Assembly (NCBI GenBank): GCA_903866275.1 | Contig: CAIPMU010000014.1 | Span: 124,001 to 188,000, forward strand | DNA: 64,000 nucleotides | Direction: 5' to 3' | Origin: Vampirovibrio chlorellavorus | GTDB taxonomy: Bacteria > Cyanobacteriota > Vampirovibrionia > Vampirovibrionales > Vampirovibrionaceae | Shown: piece after piece, positions 16,544 through 23,479 of the stretch | Layout: each line of letters opens with the position of its first letter | Numbering within the stretch: the stretch's first letter is position 1 | Notes under the pieces: model-generated | What the model was told of the DNA's origin: nothing | Database searches by the model: none | Seen by the model: only the letters and a program-made list of their open reading frames with translations | Position numbers and translations under genes: made by a program

Positions 16544-17323
16544 TTAGCCGCCGCTGATCAGGTTCCCCAGCAAATCGCCGCCGATGCCTGCGATGCCTTT
16601 GGATTCTTCACCACTACGGCCGCCCCCCAGACTGCTAGCGGCAATAATGCGGTTGGCCATGCGGCTAAAGGGCAGAATTTGCAGCCAGACTCGTCCGGGC
16701 CCTTTTAAATGGGCATAGAATAGCCCTTCGCCGCTGAAGAGCATGTTTTTGATGCCTTTGGCCATTTGAATATCGTAGGTGACGCTTTCACTGAAGGCCA
16801 CCAGGCAGCCTGTATCGACGCGCAGGCTTTGTCCTGCCGCCAGATCAAACGGTAAAAGCCCGCCACCGGAGTGAATAAAGACCGTTCCTGCTCCGCTCAG
16901 TTTTTGCAGGATAAAGCCTTCGCCGCCAAAAAAGCCTGCGCCCAGTTTTTTGGTAAACGCGATACTGATGTCCACCTGCGTATCAGAGCAGAGGTAGGAG
17001 TCTCTCTGGCAAAGCAGGGTTCCTGTTTCGGCCAGCTTGACTGGTAGAATTTTCCCCGGGTAGGCCCCGGCAAAGGCCACTTGCCCGGCCTGATGCTGGG
17101 CAGTAAAGGAGGTAATAAAGAAGCTGTCGCCGGAGACGGCCCGTTTCAGGCCGGTCATCAGTGCTCCCATGACGCCGTCCTCCTTGCCAGTGCCCACGGA
17201 GGTGCTCATTTCAATGCTATCGCTCATGTAGAGCATTGCCCCTGCCTCGGCCCGAACGACTTCGCCGGGAGACAGGTTTAAAACCACGGCCTGAATATCA
17301 TCGCCGATAATCTGGTGTTGCAT
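16544..17323 (-). CDS. AIM24/TIGR00266-family protein
   Basis: The 259-residue protein matches the bacterial AIM24 family: repeated short beta segments, GEVVRAEAGAMLYMSDSIEM near the N-terminus, GLKRAVSGDSFFITSFTA, and FSGEGLFYAHLKGPGRVWLQILPFSRMANRI near the C-terminus. It ends in a glycine-rich tail. The biochemical role of bacterial members is unknown; the fold is a trimeric beta-structure related to the yeast mitochondrial protein Aim24. GAGGA lies 6 nt before the ATG. Hairpins flank the gene on both sides, so it is probably monocistronic. Confidence 0.87.
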   Translation of the reverse strand: MQHQIIGDDIQAVVLNLSPGEVVRAEAGAMLYMSDSIEMSTSVGTGKEDGVMGALMTGLKRAVSGDSFFITSFTAQHQAGQVAFAGAYPGKILPVKLAETGTLLCQRDSYLCSDTQVDISIAFTKKLGAGFFGGEGFILQKLSGAGTVFIHSGGGLLPFDLAAGQSLRVDTGCLVAFSESVTYDIQMAKGIKNMLFSGEGLFYAHLKGPGRVWLQILPFSRMANRIIAASSLGGGRSGEESKGIAGIGGDLLGNLISGG

Positions 17324-17436
17324 GAACAGTCCTCACTCATCGCCTTACAAAACAAACGGGAACGATTCCAGTCTGATCGGCTCTGCGTTGACGGGAATCT
17401 TCTCTTTTATTGTAAACCCTATGGCTTCAGAAAGAA

Positions 17437-17465
17437 CGAGCTCGACTTGTGATCAGTCGAGCTCG
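17437..17465 (-). terminator. Terminator of the GH57 gene
   Basis: CGAGCTCGACT (17437-17447) pairs perfectly with AGTCGAGCTCG (17455-17465) around a 7-nt loop, followed on the minus strand by TTCTTTCT. It lies about 40 nt past the GH57 stop. Confidence 0.8.
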
Positions 17466-17505
17466 CCCATTTCAAAGATTCAAACGCTTTCGTGAGCAGG
17501 TGACC

Positions 17506-19218
17506 TTAAACGGTCTCTAAAACCAGTTGCTCCTGTTCGGTGGGTGGCATGTTGGCCACTTCAAACCATTCATAATCAATGTTGGCAAACGGATTGTCCG
17601 CCTCTTCCAGTGTATCGAGCACCGGAGCGTTGACTTTGCCACTCTCGGCCATGTCGGCGAGCTGGTTAAAGTTGGCCACATGTTGCTCAAAACGTTCCAC
17701 GGCGTAATCCTTGGCCTGGAACGTGGTGACCAGGAAGGGCCAGTCGCTGCTTTGCAGCAAAAGCAGTTCGCGCAAGGCTTGGTTCAGGATGCGGCGCTTG
17801 GTCGCATCCGTCTCGTGCGGGAATTGACGGCAGAGTTGACGCATGCGCACTTCGGCCTTGTGGATAATCGGCCACATCCAGTTGGTGTGCTGGTTATGCC
17901 ACACCCAATAGTGGCCGCCCTGGCCCCAAGTGCTTTCCGGGAGTTCAATGGCCTGTTGCGGCGGGTGTTTTTCCAGATATTCGCTGGCGGTTTCCACATC
18001 CACGCCTTGGGCCTGGTGCAGCAAACGAATCACATGCTTGAGCCAGCTGACGCCTTCAAACCACCAGTGGCCGTAAAGCTCGGTATCAAAGGACACCATC
18101 ACCAGATTCTGATCCCCGGCCTTGGGCTGGTTCTCTTTCAGCACGTCGTACACCAGCGAGACAAAGTGCTCGGCGTGATGTTTGGTTTGATTAAAGGCCA
18201 AGACCGGATCGTACAGCATTTTGTCACCCAGATCGGCGTCTTTGCTGGTTAGTCGCCAGTATTTCATGCCCGAATTGGAATCCTTGCGGTGGAACTCCCG
18301 GTACAAGCCATCACCGGGATAGCCGTGCGCCGCCGACCATACCTGAAAGCTGGCCCGGTTGTTGCGGCCCATCACGGCCACCGGGTAATTCTTCAGCCAG
18401 TAGCCTTCGTGGGTGGTAAGCCCGGTGGCAGGACGATTGGGCAGGGGGATGTACTGAATATCGCGGTACACGCCAAAGTCGCGGCGGATGTCGCTGGTGT
18501 TGCTGCCTTCAATGGCGTGGTACTCGGTGAAGAAGTACTTGATGTCGTTTTCAAACAGAAACGCTTCGATGCCGGGGCGCAGTTTGCGCTCGCCCGTTTC
18601 CGGGTCCGCCAGATTTTCAGCGGGACGATAAGCGCATTCCGGCAGCCAGATGCCTTTGGGGGCGCGGCCAAAATGCTTCTTATAAGATTCCACGCCGGTA
18701 CGAATCTGGGCCTGAATGCTTTCATCGGTGCCCAGCAGGGGCAAAAAGCCGTGGGTCGCGCCGGAGGTGGTGACTTCCACGCAGCCTGCATCTTGCAATT
18801 CCTTGAAGGCCTGCACCAGGTTCTTCTGGTACTTGTCAGTGAAATCGTTGAGGATATTGGTGTAGTACTGTAGATAGTAATCGGCTAAAAAGGCCTTGTG
18901 TTCCGAATGCGGGATCTCTGGGTCCGGGTACATCAGCAGGTCTTGCTCAATGACTTCGATGCGGCCCTTGATGAACTTGATAAAGCCGTTTTGCAGGTGC
19001 TCATCGGCCAATTGTTCGGCCAAAATGGGGGTAATGCCTACGGTGACATGGGCGCGCACGCCTTCCGCCTTCAGTTCGTTCAGCGCGTTGAGCAAGGGCA
19101 GGTAGGTTTCCGCCATGCAATCGTAGAGGTTCTCTTCACCGAAGGGCCACATGCCCGCCTTGCGGTAATATGGCAGGTGACTGTGTAGCATTAGAACAAA
19201 TGAGCCGTGGCGTGTCAT
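17506..19218 (-). CDS. GH57 1,4-alpha-glucan branching enzyme
   Basis: The enzyme cuts alpha-1,4-glucan and rejoins it through alpha-1,6 links, making glycogen branches. It begins with GSFVLMLHSHLPYYRK, the first GH57 motif. The probable nucleophile is Glu194 in GIWLPECAYRP and the acid/base is Asp378 in SFDTELYGHWWFEG. The branching-enzyme C-terminal helical domain (about residues 415-530, with WGQGGHYWVWHNQHTNWMWP split over it) separates it from other GH57 enzymes. I use ATG 19218, which begins MTRHGSF; a TTG seven codons upstream is also possible, and neither has a clear ribosome binding site. No other glycogen gene is adjacent. Confidence 0.88.
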   Translation of the reverse strand: MTRHGSFVLMLHSHLPYYRKAGMWPFGEENLYDCMAETYLPLLNALNELKAEGVRAHVTVGITPILAEQLADEHLQNGFIKFIKGRIEVIEQDLLMYPDPEIPHSEHKAFLADYYLQYYTNILNDFTDKYQKNLVQAFKELQDAGCVEVTTSGATHGFLPLLGTDESIQAQIRTGVESYKKHFGRAPKGIWLPECAYRPAENLADPETGERKLRPGIEAFLFENDIKYFFTEYHAIEGSNTSDIRRDFGVYRDIQYIPLPNRPATGLTTHEGYWLKNYPVAVMGRNNRASFQVWSAAHGYPGDGLYREFHRKDSNSGMKYWRLTSKDADLGDKMLYDPVLAFNQTKHHAEHFVSLVYDVLKENQPKAGDQNLVMVSFDTELYGHWWFEGVSWLKHVIRLLHQAQGVDVETASEYLEKHPPQQAIELPESTWGQGGHYWVWHNQHTNWMWPIIHKAEVRMRQLCRQFPHETDATKRRILNQALRELLLLQSSDWPFLVTTFQAKDYAVERFEQHVANFNQLADMAESGKVNAPVLDTLEEADNPFANIDYEWFEVANMPPTEQEQLVLETV

Positions 19219-19309
19219 AAGGCAAACAATCCAAATCAACGATCACCGCGATTCTAACCGATAAGACGCGGTTTGGAAAGCTACTCGGTTGGGGAAGAAG
19301 ATCGTAAAC

Positions 19310-21529
19310 CTAGTGGGTGTGGCTGTAGAGGCGGGTATAGTTCCAGTATCCGCCGAAGACTTTTTTGATGTAGTCCCGACTTTGCTCGTAGGGAATGCGT
19401 TCCACAAAGAGATCCGGGTCGCTGGCGAGGATGGTGGAGCTGGAAACCCATCGCTTCATGGCGTTGGGGCCACCGTTATACGCACCGACTGCGGGCATGG
19501 CGTTCCCGTTGAAGAGCTGGTGCAGGTAGCCCAGATACCGTGAGCCCAGACGAATGTTCACTTCCGGCAGAAACAGGTCGCTGGTCTGGAAGTGCCCCAG
19601 GTTTTCCCAGTCGGCCACGTCTTTGGCGGTGCTGGGGAGGAGCTGCATCAGGCCTCGGGCGTTGGAACCACTGATGGCGAATTCGTTGAAGTAGCTTTCT
19701 TCCCGCATTAAGGCCTGAATCAGGTACGGATCGACCCGGTTCTTCTGGCCGCCCTCGCGTACCGGGGTGGCAAAATAGATGGGGTAGAGCAGTTTGAGTT
19801 CATCCGGGCTGCCTATGGGTTTAAGCACATGGCTGCTTAAAAACTGGTCTTTGGTTTGCTTTTCCAGCGAATCCCGGATAATGCGCATTCCTTTGGCCCG
19901 GTCTCCCGACACTTGTTCGGCCCAGCTGGCCACGGCCGGGGGGAGTGCCCCGTGCAAGGCATCACCGACCAGCAGCTTGGCGTCTTCTGCGGCGCCAATG
20001 GCTTGCAGTTCTCTGGCCTGATTGCGAATGAGCTGGCCCAGTTCGCCCGGGGCAAATTGCTCGGCGGCGGGCATAATGTTGAGATCCCCGAGTTCTGTTT
20101 TGCTGGGGGGGTAATCGGTGCGCTGGCTGAGTGTGGCCCAACCGGTATCCCCTTTGCCACTGTTGATGGCACTCAGGCGGCCCTTGGCCCGGAAAGCATA
20201 ATAGCTGCCGGGATACTGCGCCATGAGTCGTGAGTAGGTACGGGTGGCTTCTAGAGGTTTGGCTGTTTCCAGCGTTTTGGCGATCCAGAATAACGCCTTG
20301 GGTGCAGAGCGGGCATAGGGATATTGATTGAGGTATTGCTGCGCCTCGGCCATGTATTCGCTGGTGTTGCCGCTGTTGAGAACCGGCCAGAGCAGTCGCC
20401 ATGCGCTTTCCGGTGCGTAGTCACCCTGAGGGTAGCTTTGCACCAGTTGTTGATAGTAGCTGCTGGCGTTGGCGCTATCGGCTTCGGCCAGCTTCCAGAG
20501 GATGTAATCGCCGCCCAGTGTGAGATGCTGTTGTGCGAGCGTTTTCAGCGTGTCAATCTGTTGGCTGCTGGTGGGCGTATGGGTCAGAATGACGTCCACA
20601 GCGGCGCGGGTGCTGTCCGTGTCTTTGGCCTCCGAGAGTCCCTGGATGAGGGTCTGAATCCCTGCCGCGGTTTCTCCCGCGCTGATTTGGCTTTTGCCCA
20701 AAGCCAGCCAGGTCAGTGAGCGTGAGCCTTGGCTTAGGTGTTTCAGGGCTTTCTGAATGTCCTTGGATGCCGCCGCTTCCGCCAGGCCCAGCAGACCATG
20801 TTCTTCCGGGGTGGGGTGGGGCAGCAGTTTCTCCAGCAGTTCGGCTGCGTCGCCGCTGAACTTGCAGTCGGGGCAGTCATGGAGATAGGCCTTGAGGGGG
20901 GAGATGGCCTCGCTTTCGGTTTGGGGGGCTTTGGACAGCAGGGCGCCTTCGTAGTAAAGGCTGCCCAGCGCATAGCTGCTTTCGGGATCGAGTCGGCGCA
21001 CCCGGTTAAAGGTGCTTTGTGCCTTTAGCCATTCGCTCCCGCGAAACTGGGATTGACCCAGTCGGTACAGTGCCACTGTTTTTAGCGGGCTGTCGGTGTT
21101 TTCGGCCAGCAGGGTATTCAGCTTTTTTTGCACGGCCCACTCGTTGCCTTGTGCCGCATAGCATTCGGCCTCATGGAGCCAAAGTAGTGTGGATAGTCCG
21201 GGGTAGATGGGTTCCAGCTGCTTGAACTCATCGAGGGCTTGCTGGACGTTGCCGTCGATGAGGTCGCCCAGTGCCTTGCGATAGAGGGCGCGGGCTTTTT
21301 CTCTGGAAAATTCCAGATTGCCCGCAAAAATACGATGGCTGGCACCCCAGGGATGAAGCAGGGATTTCAGCGGTAGCGGCGCCCAGTTGGCCTGAGCCAC
21401 TAGCCATAGCCCCAGAAGTCCGAACCCTGCGCCCAGCCAGATGGGCCAGCGGAGCTTAAGGACTCTTTTTTTGCGCTTCAGCAGGGTTGTCTCTGAAGCG
21501 AGCTGAAAGGGGTTATTTGTCATTTGCAT
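19310..21529 (-). CDS. Soluble-lytic-transglycosylase-like protein with TPR superhelix (Slt family, membrane-anchored)
   Basis: The enzyme cleaves peptidoglycan glycan chains to anhydromuropeptides. A basic N-terminus is followed by one TM segment (about residues 31-47: IWLGAGFGLLGLWLVAQ). A long helical-repeat region of about 500 residues, like the Slt70 U-shaped superhelix, comes next. The C-terminal SLT domain contains LIQALMREESYFNEFAISGSNARGLMQL, where the first Glu of REES is the catalytic residue, and AYNGGPNAMKRW. The 739-residue length is close to Slt70 plus an anchor. The N-terminal TM in place of a cleaved signal suggests inner-membrane tethering. Start ATG 21529 has a second ATG two codons later. 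Confidence 0.88.
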   Translation of the reverse strand: MQMTNNPFQLASETTLLKRKKRVLKLRWPIWLGAGFGLLGLWLVAQANWAPLPLKSLLHPWGASHRIFAGNLEFSREKARALYRKALGDLIDGNVQQALDEFKQLEPIYPGLSTLLWLHEAECYAAQGNEWAVQKKLNTLLAENTDSPLKTVALYRLGQSQFRGSEWLKAQSTFNRVRRLDPESSYALGSLYYEGALLSKAPQTESEAISPLKAYLHDCPDCKFSGDAAELLEKLLPHPTPEEHGLLGLAEAAASKDIQKALKHLSQGSRSLTWLALGKSQISAGETAAGIQTLIQGLSEAKDTDSTRAAVDVILTHTPTSSQQIDTLKTLAQQHLTLGGDYILWKLAEADSANASSYYQQLVQSYPQGDYAPESAWRLLWPVLNSGNTSEYMAEAQQYLNQYPYARSAPKALFWIAKTLETAKPLEATRTYSRLMAQYPGSYYAFRAKGRLSAINSGKGDTGWATLSQRTDYPPSKTELGDLNIMPAAEQFAPGELGQLIRNQARELQAIGAAEDAKLLVGDALHGALPPAVASWAEQVSGDRAKGMRIIRDSLEKQTKDQFLSSHVLKPIGSPDELKLLYPIYFATPVREGGQKNRVDPYLIQALMREESYFNEFAISGSNARGLMQLLPSTAKDVADWENLGHFQTSDLFLPEVNIRLGSRYLGYLHQLFNGNAMPAVGAYNGGPNAMKRWVSSSTILASDPDLFVERIPYEQSRDYIKKVFGGYWNYTRLYSHTH

Positions 21530-21715
21530 AGATGAATGGGCATGGGTAGCGGTTAGACCCTATTTGCTGCTAACGTCTCTTATCCTGACTCAGTCTGAAA
21601 AATGGGCGGTTTATGCGGTTGATCTCACTGTTTTGCGGCATTTTTTTGCTACTGGGTCGCTGAACTGTTTGCCTGATTCTTTTCTTGGATGCCGGATGTT
21701 TATGGGTTGTTCTGA

Positions 21716-21744
21716 TTGTATCCGGGGGTGAGATTCTATATTAT
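21716..21744 (+). promoter_or_regulatory. Candidate promoter of the SRPBCC gene
   Basis: TTGTAT (21716-21721) is followed after 17 nt by TATTAT (21739-21744). GGAGG (21772-21776) and a TTG start (21787) follow. This is a reasonable sigma-70-type arrangement. Confidence 0.5.
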
Positions 21745-21786
21745 TACTGAAATGCCTTTTCGGGAAACAGTGGAGGATTTCCAGTT

Positions 21787-22428
21787 TTGCCAGTGATCGC
21801 TTTTTCTCCGCTCAGCGTGCGGATTCTTCAGTCTTTTTTTCAAAAGCGGGTAAGCTGGGTCTGCGTGCTGGGTATGGCAGGTTTGCTTTTGCCCCTGTCG
21901 TCCTGGAGTCGCGCGCTTTCTGATGCTGAGAGTCTGGCGGGTGGGCAAGTGGTGATCCATCAAAATCAGCCCGCTACGCCAGAGGACGTCCCGTCGGTGG
22001 AGGCCAGGATTCTCATTGCCCGTCCGCCGGCCAAAGTGTGGACAGTGGTGAGCGATCCGGAAAAGTTGATGGGCAATGAGTCCAAGGTGCGTAAGGTGAA
22101 GGTGGTGTCCCGTTCGCCCGGCAAGCAGAACGTGGCATTCAGCGTGGTGATGGCGCCATTTTTACCGGCCTTTAATTATGTGTTGCTTCAGGAGCTGGCT
22201 CCACCCAGCCTGTTACGCTTTCATCGCATCAGCGGCAGTTTCCGGGATATTCAGGGTTCCTGGCACTTGTTACCTGCCGATAATGGGAATAAAACTGTGC
22301 TCTCCTATACGCTCAAGCTGGATCCGGGGCCCTTGGTGCCGCGCGCACTCTTGCTGCCTGCGGTCAAATCGGATTTGCCCAATATGATGCGTAGCGTCAA
22401 AGCATCGATCGATCAGAATACGCTATAA
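21787..22428 (+). CDS. SRPBCC (START-like) family exported protein
   Basis: The 213-residue protein has an N-terminal hydrophobic stretch (about residues 24-41: VCVLGMAGLLLPLSSWS) that fits a signal peptide or anchor. A polyketide-cyclase/coenzyme-Q-binding type fold follows: VEARILIARPPAKVWTVVSDPEKL, then strands and WHLLPADNGNKTVLSYTLKLDPGPLVPRALL. These folds bind hydrophobic ligands such as lipids or quinones. The start is TTG with GGAGG 10 nt upstream; a GTG two codons later is possible. A possible Tic20-like gene follows after 182 nt. The ligand is unknown. Confidence 0.72.
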   Translation: MPVIAFSPLSVRILQSFFQKRVSWVCVLGMAGLLLPLSSWSRALSDAESLAGGQVVIHQNQPATPEDVPSVEARILIARPPAKVWTVVSDPEKLMGNESKVRKVKVVSRSPGKQNVAFSVVMAPFLPAFNYVLLQELAPPSLLRFHRISGSFRDIQGSWHLLPADNGNKTVLSYTLKLDPGPLVPRALLLPAVKSDLPNMMRSVKASIDQNTL

Positions 22429-22610
22429 GCCTTTTTAAAATTCGCCCTTTAAAACGGGATTGAATGTGTGCGATCGAACGTTGTGAGATTTCAACGGATC
22501 GCTCTGGTGTTTCCGGTTTAGAATAAGAATAACGGTTGGTGGCAACGGCAACCCAGTCAACGCATTTTGAAGCTTGAAGCGTGATATGAGTTTTAAGGCA
22601 GGCAAATCGG

Positions 22611-23234
22611 ATGAGTCGTTTTAAAAATGTGGTTCCTTTTCCCTCGGAAAAGAAAAATGATTTTAATCTGAAGCTGTTTGCCATGCTGTTCTATGTGTTC
22701 GTGGCCTACCTCCTGACTCAGGGCAAACCGTTGGGTGAGGACGGCCTGTTTATCCTGATGATTCTGGGGGTGTTGTTTAATTTCATGGTGCGTCAGCGTA
22801 TTTATCGCACCAGCTATTTTCGGGATAACAGAGTGATTCTGGGCATTTTGCTCGTGCTGTTTGCGGTGCTGTATCCCCTGTTTGTCATCCTGGGTCTGGG
22901 CATGGCGGGCCTGTTTTGGTTGCTGGTGGGGCGCACAGGCCGAGAGGCGCCGTACTTTCTGAAATTTCATATGCTGACGGCGCTGATTTTTAGCTTTTTT
23001 CTGTTGATGCCCACTCTGATTCTCCGGGCCGTGCTGGTGATGGTGGCACAGGCATTGGTGCTGGCCCAACTGGTTGGGGCCGGACAAGTTCTGAATAAGA
23101 TGGCGGTGCTACAAGTGCCATTGCTTTTAACGGGCGTGATCTGGGGTGCGACGTTGTGGTTGTCCATCAGTGTGTTGATGGGACGCACGCCGTATTTGCC
23201 GGTTGTGACCGATAACGTGCGCAGTCTGGCTTAA
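22611..23234 (+). CDS. Polytopic membrane protein, possible Tic20-like family
   Basis: The 207-residue protein has about five hydrophobic segments: LKLFAMLFYVFVAYLL, GLFILMILGVLFNFMV, a pair around VILGILLVLFAVLYPL and GMAGLFWLLVG, then two to three after residue 120. The segment APYFLKFHMLTALIFSFFLLMP resembles the Tic20 signature in which (V/A)P-hydrophobic-(R/K)F(N/H)xxQAL opens the next helix. Tic20 is the membrane channel of the chloroplast import machinery and has cyanobacterial homologues of unknown role. The similarity is judged by eye and could be chance for a hydrophobic protein. It precedes the bcs-like genes by about 245 nt. Confidence 0.5.
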   Translation: MSRFKNVVPFPSEKKNDFNLKLFAMLFYVFVAYLLTQGKPLGEDGLFILMILGVLFNFMVRQRIYRTSYFRDNRVILGILLVLFAVLYPLFVILGLGMAGLFWLLVGRTGREAPYFLKFHMLTALIFSFFLLMPTLILRAVLVMVAQALVLAQLVGAGQVLNKMAVLQVPLLLTGVIWGATLWLSISVLMGRTPYLPVVTDNVRSLA

Positions 23235-23302
23235 TTCTGAATCGGCTCGTTTTGTAAACCGTTTCTTCCGCTCGGTTGAGTAGTGGGTTTTTGACGGGTA
23301 AT

Positions 23303-23405
23303 TTCCTCTATCCGGAGGGTGATCATCCTCCAGGGGAAGAGGATGATAGCAGAGGAAGAACAGGATGGTTGTATGAACAGCCGGATGGATTTCTCCGGTC
23401 CTGTT
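23303..23405 (+). promoter_or_regulatory. Structured 5' leader of the bcsA-like gene
   Basis: The 245-nt space before bcsA is rich in nested inverted repeats. GGAGGGTGATCATCCTCC (23314-23331) is a near-perfect palindrome. It lies between TCCTCT (23304-23309) and AGAGGA (23338-23343), which can pair. TTCCTCT (23303-23309) could instead pair with AGAGGAA at 23351-23357. Further on, AACAGGA (23359-23365) pairs with TCCTGTT (23399-23405) around an inner CCGGA/TCCGG hairpin (23381-23398). The competing pairings suggest an RNA switch or attenuator; I do not recognise a known riboswitch class. Confidence 0.45.
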
Positions 23406-23479
23406 TGAGCGAACAGATGACAGTCATCAGAGACCGTTCAGGGAAGATGTACTTGAGCAGACACAAAAGGTAAACGGTT

